From NCBI GenBank assembly GCA_013816845.1, contig JACDDU010000006.1, positions 124,001-188,000 of the forward strand: DNA of 64,000 bases, given 5' to 3'. The position numbers and the translations under genes are program-made. The DNA comes from Gammaproteobacteria bacterium. GTDB taxonomy: Bacteria; Pseudomonadota; Gammaproteobacteria; DSM-16500. Below are positions 47,827 through 57,383 of the stretch, in pieces (the stretch's first letter is position 1; the number at the start of each line of letters is the position of its first letter). The notes below the pieces were generated by a model. That model worked only from the letters and a program-made list of their open reading frames with translations. It did not search any database and was not told the DNA's origin.

Positions 47827-48108
47827 TTAGGATTTTTGCTTTAAATCACGATAAAAATTTTCATGAACGCTCAGCGCTAACAGTAACCTTTGTTTTGCAT
47901 CCCACTCATAACCCAAAAGAAATTCTTTGGTTTTGAATTTAAATTTGTAGACAAAAATTCCCGTTAAATCTCCCTTTTTTTCTTCGCCAATTTTAGGGTT
48001 TTTTATAATATCTTTAATGGCGCTACCAACAGCCTCTTTCTCATTAACGTGTAATTTTTTATAAACTTTTTTAAACCCTGGCATTTGTTTGACGATAATT
48101 TCAGTCAC
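47827..48108 (-). CDS. RelE/ParE-family toxin
   Basis: A 93-residue basic protein of RelE/ParE type. It shows the N-terminal helix pair (FKKVYKKLHVNEKEAVGSAI), IKDIIKNPKIGEEKKGDLTG, the core strands (FVYKFKFKTKEFLLGYEWD) and LLALSVHENFYRDLK. Its ATG overlaps the antitoxin stop by four bases (ATGA), the usual toxin-second arrangement. RelE members cleave ribosome-bound mRNA and ParE members poison gyrase; sequence alone does not decide which. Confidence 0.85.
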   Translation of the reverse strand: MTEIIVKQMPGFKKVYKKLHVNEKEAVGSAIKDIIKNPKIGEEKKGDLTGIFVYKFKFKTKEFLLGYEWDAKQRLLLALSVHENFYRDLKQKS

Positions 48109-48329
48109 TTTTTTTCCTCAAAGCTGAATGGCTCAGCTATAGATCGATCTTGATGTTTTGCGATTAGAAGGTCTTTGATAAAATCAATGGGCAAATCTGG
48201 GTTATCCAGCGCACACTTGCCAATCATTGCCCAAAACTCTATTTGACCTGGGATAGATCGACATTCCGCACGAGCTGTCTTTTTGGCTTCATTATAAATG
48301 AACTCATCTATTCTAATGGGAATTCCCAT
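48105..48329 (-). CDS. ParD-like antitoxin
   Basis: A 74-residue protein. The N-terminus is a ribbon-helix-helix-type DNA-binding domain (MGIPIRIDEFIYNEAKKTAR, then ECRSIPGQIEFWAMIGKCAL), typical of ParD-like antitoxins. The acidic C-terminal tail should wrap the toxin. It is first in the operon and its promoter overlaps an inverted repeat, consistent with autorepression. Confidence 0.85.
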   Translation of the reverse strand: MGIPIRIDEFIYNEAKKTARAECRSIPGQIEFWAMIGKCALDNPDLPIDFIKDLLIAKHQDRSIAEPFSFEEKK

Positions 48330-48362
48330 AAACCACCTACTAAAGTAATAATGTACGACAAT

Positions 48363-48394
48363 TGTAGTATATCGCTACATTGATAATCTAGCAA
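48363..48394 (-). promoter_or_regulatory. Toxin-antitoxin promoter with overlapping operator
   Basis: On the minus strand TTGCTA (48389-48394), a 17-base spacer and TATACT (48366-48371) form a good sigma-70 promoter. The inverted repeat TGTAG/CTACA (48363-48379) covers the -10 box, as expected for autorepression by the antitoxin. Confidence 0.6.
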
Positions 48395-48822
48395 TATACC
48401 CATTTTTTCATGTGAACCCGTCTTATGGGAAAAAAACATTTCTTATATCTTTGATTTTTATTATAGATATATTTTTCCGCCCCTTGCATGAGTTTGCACC
48501 CTACCTGCGTGCCAATAAAAATGATATACACTCAAGCGAACCTCGATTCTTTAACCACTTATAGCTAGAAATAATTCCTCACGAATACTAAGGCAACTCT
48601 CTTTTTCACATCTTTATAAGCTTAAATCACTGAAACTAACTTAAAAAATGGAAGCGGAGAGACTTTAGATAAAATAATCGTTATAAATCAGCGAGAAAAT
48701 GTTCGTTATACCCCTTAACATCTTGTCTAATCAGGAAATCAATTTTTTACTTAACCTGGCAATTAAGGCTACTTTAAGCGAGCTGATATAAGCTATTTAT
48801 AAGGTACATAAATAATTTATAG
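48395..48822. other. Gap upstream of large orphan
   Basis: No gene or structured element seen. Confidence 0.35.
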
Positions 48823-51588
48823 ATGAAAAATGGGGTTAAAGTGAAAAATAGATCAATGCCCAAAAACAGTATTAAACCTTTTAGCTCCCCTCCTAAGACA
48901 ATCACAGTTGCTGAGCTACGTGAAAAAGACAAGCAACGAAGCCTCTTGCCTAACTCTGAAGAAGTGTACTCGAACAGAGGCTTAGAGATGGGTGCAAATG
49001 CCGATTATTTCTTCTCTGCACAAGGAAATCGTAACGTATACATAAATCAAGCTTGGCTAGACTATGTTGCAAGAAATTGTAAAATTGAAGGATTGTCTCA
49101 CTTTGGTCTTGACTCTCTGGAAGCCTCTGAACAACATCAAATTATGCTTAAGGCAATTGCAGATGCACAAGTTTTCCAGGGACAAAAAATGGTGGTTAGC
49201 CAAGCAATTGCGAAAACACAAGGAAGTAGCGTGGAGGAAGAATTTATCCTTCCAAAGAATTTAGAGGGATTAAGTGTAGAGGAATTAAAGGCAAAGCGTG
49301 AAGGATTAGAAAATCAGCGAATGCAATTCATCAGGGAAGCCCAATATAACATTATGAAAGAACAATGGAGTGTGCTGTATGGTAATGAGGAAGGATTTGA
49401 TGATTTCCTTGCCAGCCAAAACCAAGCTGTAGCTTACCTAATTTCTCTACCACCATCATTTGCCCTTGGTCTTGATGCAAATAATCTAATAATAAAACAA
49501 CCGCCTGAGTTTATAATCAATATTTATCGTAAAGATGACGTTACTTTCTGTGAAGTTTATGCAGACACCTATCCTCTTGTAAGGGACGGTGATATTGCGG
49601 GATCTTTTGTTGCCCCCACTAAACTGCTATACCAGCAACGCAGCATAAATTCTGCTAATGAAGAGCGTAAAATAGGCTTTGAACTCATTTCTGTACAAAC
49701 TACAAATCCATTAATGCTCAGAATATATAACAATGAACAGTTAACACCAAAAGATTTTAAACCCTACCTAAATGCAAAAAACGCATTCATGGCGCTTCAG
49801 AAGACTGTATCCGAAACATTTGACAAGTTTAGAATAGACAATGCTAAACAAGATATATCTAAGGCCCCTTTCATTGCAGCATTACAACCCTTAGTTGAAT
49901 ACTTAAAAGACATTGACCAGACTACCTCTAAAAAAATGAAAACCTCTGAAATTAAATTATATAATGAGGTTCTTCAAAAAATACTTAGCATGATATCGAA
50001 TTTGACCGCTCATGATGTTGGCAGATTAGAATGGTTAGCAAAAGAATTTGAGAAAAAAGGTTCCAATTACAAGGATATAACTACGATAATTAAATCCTAC
50101 GTAACAAGCGCGATCACTTATCACAAAAATACGGTTAATAAAGAAATTACTGCCTCTACTTCACCCGTTAAAGAACAACTTATAGATTTAATAACAGTCA
50201 TTTCAGCACAGGAGAGTGACCTACAAAAACACGGGGCTGATAAGTTATTTGACCTAATTAGTATGTTGACAACAGTTAGTAAAAATCTTGATTACACTTC
50301 GCTATTTATTTTATTAAAAAACATTCGTTTCATAAAAGAAAATTTCCCAGAGCATCACGCCCTAGGCGATTCACTAGCCTCTTTAAGCTTAGGTGTTTAT
50401 AAACATCTGCTAATACAAGCCGAAGCGGCCATGGATACAGGGGATGAATTTGTTGCAGCATTAAATACTATTAAAACTCAAGTCACAGACGGGACAGATG
50501 CACAAATAATCACTGATATGTCTGTCATGTTATTTTATATGTTAAAAAGTTTAACAACCGATGATTCTGAATTTCTTGCGACTCTGCGGGGCGTAGAAAA
50601 ATACAATCCGAATTTAGGGCAGCAACTAAATAACTTCCGAATTGCTGCATTAAAATCACGGACTTTAATAAAATATGAGGAAACTACACAAGACCTTACC
50701 CGAAGCACAGATGATTTTAGCAAGCTCCGCCTGCAAGGTCCCGCTGACGATTCGAATTCTAACGCCGATGAGTATGAAAAACCCTATATAACATCGATTG
50801 TAACCTCCGCTAAGACTATACAATCTCAGCTTCAATCTTTATTCCGGGATGATAAAGACTTAACTGCTCATGCCGTTGATAACTACACGCGAATTTTATT
50901 AGCTTTAACTCATCTTCTAACTGAACAAACTGAACAAACTTATAAAGCTTTGGAAAAAACACTCGATAATCATGTTGCACCGGATGCTGTTAAAAGTGAA
51001 TTGCGGGCAATTCGTGATAACTTAAAGCATTTAATTGCATACTCCGAACTATGCGTGACTCTTAAGGGTGAGAGCTGTGATAAATTGTTGAAACCAGGCG
51101 CTGCAGCAACGGTTAAAGAACTCAAACGTGTTTCCAAAGAATCCAATGCCCAATTGAATCTCGCAACAGAAATTATGATGGAAATGAATGCTCATCTTAA
51201 GGGAGAGAGACCACAACTTAAAGCTTCACAAGAAGGGGCGTTGCAGCCAAAACCCGATGTTTCAAAACTGTATTCACTTGCATTTCAGGCAGAAAAGATT
51301 CCAACCTGGAAAAAAGTAACTGCGGGCCTTGTTATCGTTTTAGGGAGTATATTAACCCTAGGAGGTATTGGCCTTATGTTGAGCCCATTGGCTCCTGCAG
51401 GTTTCTTCGTTACAGGATTCGGTGTAGCGACAGTAATAACGGCTGGCGCAATGCTTACCGGTGGTTCTTTGCTAGGTACGGGATTAGCAACGTGGGGATT
51501 ATTGAAACCACCTGCATTACCTAAAGCCGCTATTAAGTTTGGCGAAGCAGTACAGAAGGTAGATTTCCCTAAACCTAAACTCCGATGA
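48823..51588 (+). CDS. Large helical orphan with C-terminal membrane hairpin
   Basis: A 921-residue protein. Residues about 60-330 contain mixed alpha/beta sequence (IINIYRKDDVTFCEVYADTY); residues 330-830 are almost all helix, with long amphipathic repeats but no recognised domain. The C-terminal 80 residues hold two strongly hydrophobic helices (VTAGLVIVLGSILTLGGIG and FFVTGFGVATVITAGAMLT) joined by a short Pro-containing turn, a hairpin able to insert into a membrane. There is no N-terminal signal. Effectors that localise to host membranes often have this layout, but this is inference. Confidence 0.75.
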   Translation: MKNGVKVKNRSMPKNSIKPFSSPPKTITVAELREKDKQRSLLPNSEEVYSNRGLEMGANADYFFSAQGNRNVYINQAWLDYVARNCKIEGLSHFGLDSLEASEQHQIMLKAIADAQVFQGQKMVVSQAIAKTQGSSVEEEFILPKNLEGLSVEELKAKREGLENQRMQFIREAQYNIMKEQWSVLYGNEEGFDDFLASQNQAVAYLISLPPSFALGLDANNLIIKQPPEFIINIYRKDDVTFCEVYADTYPLVRDGDIAGSFVAPTKLLYQQRSINSANEERKIGFELISVQTTNPLMLRIYNNEQLTPKDFKPYLNAKNAFMALQKTVSETFDKFRIDNAKQDISKAPFIAALQPLVEYLKDIDQTTSKKMKTSEIKLYNEVLQKILSMISNLTAHDVGRLEWLAKEFEKKGSNYKDITTIIKSYVTSAITYHKNTVNKEITASTSPVKEQLIDLITVISAQESDLQKHGADKLFDLISMLTTVSKNLDYTSLFILLKNIRFIKENFPEHHALGDSLASLSLGVYKHLLIQAEAAMDTGDEFVAALNTIKTQVTDGTDAQIITDMSVMLFYMLKSLTTDDSEFLATLRGVEKYNPNLGQQLNNFRIAALKSRTLIKYEETTQDLTRSTDDFSKLRLQGPADDSNSNADEYEKPYITSIVTSAKTIQSQLQSLFRDDKDLTAHAVDNYTRILLALTHLLTEQTEQTYKALEKTLDNHVAPDAVKSELRAIRDNLKHLIAYSELCVTLKGESCDKLLKPGAAATVKELKRVSKESNAQLNLATEIMMEMNAHLKGERPQLKASQEGALQPKPDVSKLYSLAFQAEKIPTWKKVTAGLVIVLGSILTLGGIGLMLSPLAPAGFFVTGFGVATVITAGAMLTGGSLLGTGLATWGLLKPPALPKAAIKFGEAVQKVDFPKPKLR

Positions 51589-51892
51589 TAGAAGGCTTAT
51601 AAATATCTCATTGACACTTTTTTAGTTTTTATGAAACCATTGCATGAAGTCAAAATATTATTCCCAGCTTGCATACGTTCTATCTTGTATGCTTTAAACC
51701 GAGACGCAAATTGTAAAATGAGTTCACGCCAGCACTAAAGTGCATAGACAATCAAGATCCAAAATGACAAGCTAAGCTGTCACAGGTTGACCCTAGGTGA
51801 AAAATCATCAACAATTAATAGTTTTTTCGACTAAGCTATCGGATCTCGATCGTGCGAGACCAGCTGCATCTTAATTTAATCAGGAGGATAAA
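51589..51892. other. Gap upstream of outer-membrane protein
   Basis: No gene seen. The last bases hold the AGGAGG site of the next gene. Confidence 0.35.
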
Positions 51893-52621
51893 ATGAAGAG
51901 TACAATGTTTTCAGTGAAATCGATGACAGTGTTATTAGCAATAGCTGCTGCTAATGTTGGTTATGCGAACACTGTTGTTAACAACGGACCTAATTATAAA
52001 GAATCCGCGCTTTATGCAACGTCAAATGGCGGTTTTTATGTGGGAGCGCAAGCAGGATATGATTCTTTTCGTGTTGGCCAAACCGTATCAAGCCCTGCAG
52101 GAACCTTTTCAACGACTGCGAGCTTAACAGGTTGGCTCGGTGGATTGTTTATAGGTTATGGTCAATATTTTAATAGTAGCTATTATTTAGGCGCTGAATT
52201 ATTCGGGAATTATAATGGTGCGAATCAAGTTTTTGCTAGAGGAGCTGATGATGATGGCGACTCATTTACACGCAAACATAAAGCAGATGGCACTTTGGGT
52301 CTTGCTTTAATTCCTGGAATCAAACTAAATGAGGCAACCTTAGGTTATTTACGCTTAGGATATGACTGGACTTACTTTCAAAATTCAATCGTTGCTGCAA
52401 ATGGTGGTGGACCAAGCATATCAAGTAGCCATAGCGCGACCCTGGGCGGCTTCGATTTTGGTTTAGGCCTTGAAACCCTTGTTTGCGATCATTGGAGTGT
52501 GCGCACGCAGTATGATCATATTTGGTACAACAATAAATCAACCACGCCATTTCCAGGTTTAACCAGTACCACTAAACCCTCCGATAATCAATTTACTTTA
52601 GGCGTGTTATATCGCTTGTAA
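51893..52621 (+). CDS. Outer-membrane beta-barrel protein
   Basis: A 242-residue protein with a strong AGGAGG site, a signal peptide cleaved after GYA (about residue 25), and alternating hydrophobic strands consistent with an eight-stranded barrel (GGFYVGAQAGYDSFRVG, YLRLGYDWTYF, GGFDFGLGLETLV, QFTLGVLYRL). The final residue pattern ending in Leu after aromatic Tyr suits BAM recognition. It belongs to the OmpA-like/Opa-like small-barrel class. Surface loops are Ser/Thr/Gly-rich. Function (adhesion, porin) is not determinable. Confidence 0.85.
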   Translation: MKSTMFSVKSMTVLLAIAAANVGYANTVVNNGPNYKESALYATSNGGFYVGAQAGYDSFRVGQTVSSPAGTFSTTASLTGWLGGLFIGYGQYFNSSYYLGAELFGNYNGANQVFARGADDDGDSFTRKHKADGTLGLALIPGIKLNEATLGYLRLGYDWTYFQNSIVAANGGGPSISSSHSATLGGFDFGLGLETLVCDHWSVRTQYDHIWYNNKSTTPFPGLTSTTKPSDNQFTLGVLYRL

Positions 52622-53070
52622 GCATTAAATTGAAATTGATTAATAGTTTCTATTCCAAGTGCAGGGCAAGCCTCTCAGGAATAGTATCGAAGCAAAGTTA
52701 AAGTGTTGCAGCCAAGTGTCAACCGGTGCCAGGTCTACTTACTTGTACAAGGTTGACACTTGATCTCAAAGTGTTTTTAACAGGCCAAGAATAGATGTCA
52801 AATCGTGCCACTTAGCAAGAGTTGGGTCGTCGCAATATGAGGTACTTTTTCCCAATTATTAAAAAATATCAACATAAGTTCTAACAATAATTAAGACCGG
52901 TCAGCATAACCTCCCAATCACTTTAACGTATGAATGTGAGCGTAGGCTTAAACGTCTGGCAAACACCTTTAGGATGGATTTTATGAGCCCTCTTTTTCAG
53001 ATTATCAATTTGACATTATTATAATTATTGTATATATTTAGCACGCCTTAACCATGCTAAAGGTATTGAG
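52622..53070. other. Gap with REP-like palindrome
   Basis: Apart from the inverted repeat at 52714-52761, nothing coding is seen in this 450-base gap. Confidence 0.4.
52714..52761. repeat. REP-like inverted repeat
   Basis: AAGTGTCAACC pairs perfectly with GGTTGACACTT around a 26-base centre. The centre contains GGTGCCAGGTCTAC, and TGTCAAATCGTGCCACTT lies about 35 bases downstream. This resembles the extragenic palindromes mobilised by REP-associated tyrosine transposases, but no such transposase is in the window. Confidence 0.45.
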
Positions 53071-54048
53071 ATGCGCGTACAAGATTCATTATTCGCTTTA
53101 AATATAAACTTAAAATTAACAGAAGAAGATCTTTGTTTTTATACGAAAGAATCGTTATTAAATTTACAAGCGCTTGTTAATCAAAGTTACAGAAAGTTAG
53201 CACGAAAAGCTCATCCCGATAAAGGTGGAAAATCTGAAGCATTTGAAACTCTAAATACAGCAAAGAATACGCTATTGGTTTTTATTGAAAAAAGATTAAA
53301 ACAAGCACAAAATCCGCCTGAAATAAATAACAACAATAATACAACACGTCATACGCTTTATACCTTATATAAAGAGCACGAGCGAGCTGAAGATCTTCTT
53401 AAAAAGAAAAAAAATGTCCTTTGTGAGCAATTAAATAAAAATTATAGCGATGAACGAAATCGCAAGTTTCATACAGCATTTGAAACTTACAAATCCAACC
53501 ATGCAGTATACTACGAAGCCTATGTTCTCAATGAATATTTAAAATACTTAAACCAGCTTTTTCAAAACTGTGAAGCGCGACAAAGTCAAAATGAAATAAA
53601 TTTTCAACAAGAATTAAAGGCTTTGAATCCATTATTTCGTTGGATCAAAAAAGAAGGGATTATTGAAAAAAAGCAACAATACGCTGAAAAAATTCTCAAT
53701 GATCATACACCAAAAACATTCGAAACTTGGAAGACCTCTTCAAACTATCTTTCCTCTTCACAATGGCAAAATCAATATCAATATCAAAATTTTACGACAT
53801 TTTATGAAAATGCTGGTTACACCAAAGAAGGTCAAGAAGCTGCAAAAGCATGTACGACTATCTATTTAGAGATTTTATCGCGCCAAGGTTTTATACGACG
53901 CGCTGTTGAAGATTTTGGTAATGGGTATATATCGCTTGCCGAAGCAGAAGAAAGAATATTAGAAATTGAAAATGAAACAACAGCATTCGAATCGAAAGAT
54001 TCCGTGGCAAATGATACAGTTCAGGACTCTCCCCTGCTTAAATTCTAA
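53071..54048 (+). CDS. J-domain protein with Asn run
   Basis: A 325-residue protein. Residues about 25-75 form a J-domain: helix II LVNQSYRKLARKA, the essential HPD at 48-50 followed by KGG, and helix III EAFETLNTAKNTLL. J-domains stimulate Hsp70 ATPase. A five-Asn linker follows at about residue 88-95, then a long charged helical region (ERAEDLLKKKKNVLCEQLNK onward). The Gly/Phe and zinc-finger domains of housekeeping DnaJ are absent. Domain architecture matches Hsp70-hijacking effectors rather than a chaperone. Confidence 0.85.
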   Translation: MRVQDSLFALNINLKLTEEDLCFYTKESLLNLQALVNQSYRKLARKAHPDKGGKSEAFETLNTAKNTLLVFIEKRLKQAQNPPEINNNNNTTRHTLYTLYKEHERAEDLLKKKKNVLCEQLNKNYSDERNRKFHTAFETYKSNHAVYYEAYVLNEYLKYLNQLFQNCEARQSQNEINFQQELKALNPLFRWIKKEGIIEKKQQYAEKILNDHTPKTFETWKTSSNYLSSSQWQNQYQYQNFTTFYENAGYTKEGQEAAKACTTIYLEILSRQGFIRRAVEDFGNGYISLAEAEERILEIENETTAFESKDSVANDTVQDSPLLKF

Positions 54049-54421
54049 GGGCGTGCGGGGTGTACAAAGCGGTCATAGATGAGTGACTTTATTTTTTAAA
54101 TTTTTTACCAGTAAAAATCGCTCCGAAACCATCACAATTCATTCTCAAATTTGCAGATAGCGCCCTTAAATCAATATTGATTTAAAATCGCCAAAAGATA
54201 TTTGTGCGCAAACCTATTTTACGACACCCAATCTTCAAAATTGAAAACGATTATTAAAGTTTATAGAAATTAAATTTCATTACGTCAATCACGACTAAAT
54301 TATTTTGATACAAGGAAAGGTAGGTAAGGTTATAGTTTTTTCTAGTGTCCAAGTAATTTCATTTTTAAGCGGGTCAAATAACCCACTAATCTCTTTTTAA
54401 TCCAATATTAAACAAGGGAAA

Positions 54422-54458
54422 TCAAAACTTAGCACGAAATAATCGTGCTAAGTTTTGA
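54422..54458. terminator. Strong bidirectional hairpin terminator
   Basis: TCAAAACTTAGCACGA pairs perfectly with its complement over 16 bp around an AATAA loop. A/T-rich stem bases give U-runs on both strands. It lies between the converging J-domain gene and the secreted protein gene at 54513. Confidence 0.8.
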
Positions 54459-54512
54459 AAATGTTCGAGCACTGGCAGAATCGTGTTAAGGTAAGACCGC
54501 TCCTATTGTCTA

Positions 54513-54926
54513 CTAATGTATATAACGAGAGAGCATCATACTGGGTGGACTGTTATCAGGCGGAGTCGTAGCAAGAGCAAAGTATGATCCTGCGACATAA
54601 AGACAACCCCACTCGTTTTGCTTATGCCCCCTTATAGGCCCTTCTTGAAGCGATAGTGTGCTAATAACATAATTAGCTTTTGTAATAGCCTCCTCTTCAC
54701 TTTTAGCGTCAATGCCTGCTATTGAGAATGTCCATTGTTGCGGCGTATTATACGATTGCTTCATATTATAAGCGATCCAACCCATCATGGAAGACTTAAC
54801 CGCTTTCCTGGCACCAATTTCTTTAATGGCGGTAACCTCAGGACATGCTGTAGGGGATGGCGCAACTGCCCAGTTTGGCTGTGTTAAAAATAAAGTTAGG
54901 GAAAGTGTTATTAATTTATATTTCAT
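54513..54926 (-). CDS. Secreted protein, DUF4949-like
   Basis: The frame opens at 54968; ATG 54926 with AAGGAA upstream starts a signal peptide (MKYKLITLSLTLFLTQPNWA), giving 137 residues. The mature protein begins with a conserved-looking CPEVTAIKEIG and later has GWIAYNM, QWTFSIAGIDA and EWGCLYVAGSY, with two cysteines. The pattern recalls a Legionella secreted family (DUF4949), but I cannot verify this. Divergent from the LysR gene, with the two starts about 120 bases apart. Confidence 0.7.
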   Translation of the reverse strand: MKYKLITLSLTLFLTQPNWAVAPSPTACPEVTAIKEIGARKAVKSSMMGWIAYNMKQSYNTPQQWTFSIAGIDAKSEEEAITKANYVISTLSLQEGPIRGHKQNEWGCLYVAGSYFALATTPPDNSPPSMMLSRYIH

Positions 54927-55044
54927 GCAAAGATTCCTTATTGAGAAAATTTTAATTAGCTTACGCACCCATCAAGCTAAAGAAAAATAACCAATTCAGA
55001 TAACTACCATACCTAAAATGCATAACCACTGCCTTGGAGCAAAA

Positions 55045-55908
55045 TTGATGATGCCATCTGTAGCAGAGTTAACTTATTTTTTTGAAGTAACGAATACTAA
55101 AAATTTATCACATGCCGCTAAAAACTTATGTATAAGCCAACCAGCATTAACTAGAGCAATACAACATTTAGAAGCAAGCCTGGGCGCTGAACTTTTCATT
55201 CGTCACCAAAAGGGAATGACGCTAACACGCGCTGGGAAAAAAATGTTATTGCAAATAAAACCTTTATTACAATGCTGGCACAATACAAAATTAGAAGCAC
55301 TTGCTTCAAATCAACGCATAGCTGGCCAGGTAAGAATAGGATGTCACACCACTATTGGTATTTTTTTACATAACATTTTGCTTGAGCTTCTAGAAAAATA
55401 TCCAGAATTAAATATAGAAATTTATAACGCAACATCCAATATCATTAATCATGAAGTCAGCAACTTGATGATTGATATTGGGATTGTTATCAATCCTATC
55501 CAACATCCAGATTTAATCATACGCAAGATTAGTCAAACTGAAACATCGCTATGGACTGGGGAAGGGAAACGAAAAATACAAAATATTCATTCTAAGGATA
55601 CTGTCATAATCTGTAATCCTACATTTCGACACACACAATTAATTTTTCAGAAATGTAAAATTGCCCATCTCAAATCCAAGCGTATTCTTAATGTAAGCAG
55701 TGTCGAAGTCATTGCTAATTTAACCGCAAAGGGTTGTGGAATTGGCATACTTCCCTCTTCATTTGTTGAAAGTCTTTATCCAACCGCGTTACATCGAATA
55801 CCGAACGCTCCCATTGTTGTGGATGAACTATATATAATTTATCGCAAGGAATATAAAGAGATACAAGCGATAAAAAAAGTTATATCAGCAATTCAAAAGT
55901 TCGTTTAA
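55045..55908 (+). CDS. LysR-family transcriptional regulator
   Basis: The frame opens at 55018; ATG 55045 (MMPSVAELTYFFEV), preceded by TTGGAGC, gives 287 residues, the normal LysR length. The N-terminal winged helix is clear: FFEVTNTKNLSHAAKNLCIS, QPALTRAIQHLEASLGAELF, MTLTRAGKKML. The C-terminal periplasmic-binding-like domain holds the effector pocket (GQVRIGCHTTIGIF). LysR regulators usually control a divergent neighbour, here the secreted protein at 54513, so that gene is the likeliest target. Confidence 0.92.
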   Translation: MMMPSVAELTYFFEVTNTKNLSHAAKNLCISQPALTRAIQHLEASLGAELFIRHQKGMTLTRAGKKMLLQIKPLLQCWHNTKLEALASNQRIAGQVRIGCHTTIGIFLHNILLELLEKYPELNIEIYNATSNIINHEVSNLMIDIGIVINPIQHPDLIIRKISQTETSLWTGEGKRKIQNIHSKDTVIICNPTFRHTQLIFQKCKIAHLKSKRILNVSSVEVIANLTAKGCGIGILPSSFVESLYPTALHRIPNAPIVVDELYIIYRKEYKEIQAIKKVISAIQKFV

Positions 55909-56135
55909 TGAAGGGTCAATGAAGCATTCACTCAGAACCGGTGGGCCTTCAAATGTTGAGGGTAGGTAAAGAGCAAAGCAACTGACCTGATGAAGTTAAG
56001 GCTAGTATTATGGTATTGAATCAGGGAAAGGGGTGAGTATAATAGGTCAAATAAAAGTATTGATAAAAATTAGGCAAACTTAGCTTCAATCCGGTTTGAA
56101 AATTAATAACACGCAAATCATTTTAAGAGTGATCT

Positions 56136-57050
56136 ATGTTAAGAAAAGAAGAATATGAAATTATTGCAAAAGATGCATTGGTTAAAGAGCTAGTTTTTAA
56201 AAGAGGCATCAAACCAGGTGAACACATTAATTTTATGGATTATAACTATCCTATCGTCATAAAGGGAAGCATTGGCGAAGGGGCGGTTGTCAATGCATTG
56301 TTTAATCTCACAGTAGAAGGAAATATTGAAGCAAATAGCGCAGTAACAGCTAAACAAGGTTTTGTTATTGCAAAAATGATAGGGGAAAAGGCAAACATTC
56401 AAGCCGGGACTAGAATCGAAACATCTTCTGTGGGAAAGAGCGTTAATCTTGAAGCACGTGATAGTATTACAACCCAAGATGTTGGGTCACATTGCAAAAT
56501 TGTCTCGACTGATGGCTCAGTTAGAACGGGAAACGTTATGGAATTTACTGAGATCACAGCACTGCACGCTGTGTATTGTAAAAACGTTGGTGAACATGAC
56601 CGCCTCACCTCAAGAAAATCTGAAATATTCTTAAAAGATGTTTGTGCCTATGCAGAAATAAATGCATTTTCCAATATATCTTTTAAAAGCGTGAATGAAT
56701 TAACGCATCTGAAATCAGAACATGGTGAGCTTCTTATACAAGTGGATGCAGAAGGACGCGCTTTTAAACCTTATAATCGTGTCGCGACCACTGACTCAAG
56801 TAACCCTTCCTTTTTCAATGGTCACCCATTGACAGAAAATTTAAGTGTTAATGTAAAAAATGCGAACTTGGATACCTTATCAATTGATATTGGCAGCATC
56901 AACTTTAAAGACCTGCTTACTTCAACATTATTTACCAATAAAAAAATCCATAGTGAAAACTCTCTCACGGTCAATAATGAAAATGATAAGTTAACTTACA
57001 ACTCAGACAATCAAAGGGGTTATTTGGAACCCAAATCAATGCGTGGGTGA
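56136..57050 (+). CDS. Predicted beta-helix protein
   Basis: A 304-residue protein. From about residue 45 to 215 the sequence cycles through short valine/isoleucine strands spaced every 16-18 residues, with Gly/Asn turns (IKGSIGEGAVVNALFN, LTVEGNIEANSAVTA, IGEKANIQAGTRIET, VGKSVNLEARDSITT, VGSHCKIVSTDGSV). This is the spacing of a right-handed beta-helix, as in bactofilins and FapA-like (DUF342) proteins. A polar C-terminal tail of 80 residues follows. No signal peptide. It may polymerise or bind glycans, but function is unknown. Confidence 0.7.
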   Translation: MLRKEEYEIIAKDALVKELVFKRGIKPGEHINFMDYNYPIVIKGSIGEGAVVNALFNLTVEGNIEANSAVTAKQGFVIAKMIGEKANIQAGTRIETSSVGKSVNLEARDSITTQDVGSHCKIVSTDGSVRTGNVMEFTEITALHAVYCKNVGEHDRLTSRKSEIFLKDVCAYAEINAFSNISFKSVNELTHLKSEHGELLIQVDAEGRAFKPYNRVATTDSSNPSFFNGHPLTENLSVNVKNANLDTLSIDIGSINFKDLLTSTLFTNKKIHSENSLTVNNENDKLTYNSDNQRGYLEPKSMRG

Positions 57051-57383
57051 ACCCAAAAGGATACATCTAGGTTTTATTTAGAAAATAAGCGTTGGACAGA
57101 GAGTTTTTAGCTAAATATTAGTGAATTAAGCTTGTTTGTTTTACCGCCTTATAAACCACAAGACTGGCGAGTTAAAGAACAAGCTGCAAAGATAATTAAA
57201 GAATGAAACTCAGATCGAGTATAAATATAGCACTCCTCTCATGAGAGGAGTGAACATCCAGATCAGGCGATTTAACCAAAAATCTTTCCTTCTTTCCAAT
57301 ATAACCTATTGATTATATTACTTAAATATATTTGAAAACCAGTCTATACTTCATTTATATTATCAAATCTACTAGGTGTAGTT
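57051..57383. other. Gap with remnant and palindrome
   Basis: A short ATG-less frame at about 57125-57207 (LFVLPPYKPQDWRVKEQAAK) looks like the end of a lost gene. A perfect 22-base palindrome follows at 57231-57252. Confidence 0.4.
57231..57252. repeat. Perfect 22-base palindrome
   Basis: CACTCCTCTCA followed by TGAGAGGAGTG. It could fold as a 9-bp hairpin with a CATG loop, or be a dimeric protein-binding site. No T-run follows on either strand, so termination is doubtful. It lies about 130 bases before the next J-domain gene. Confidence 0.6.
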
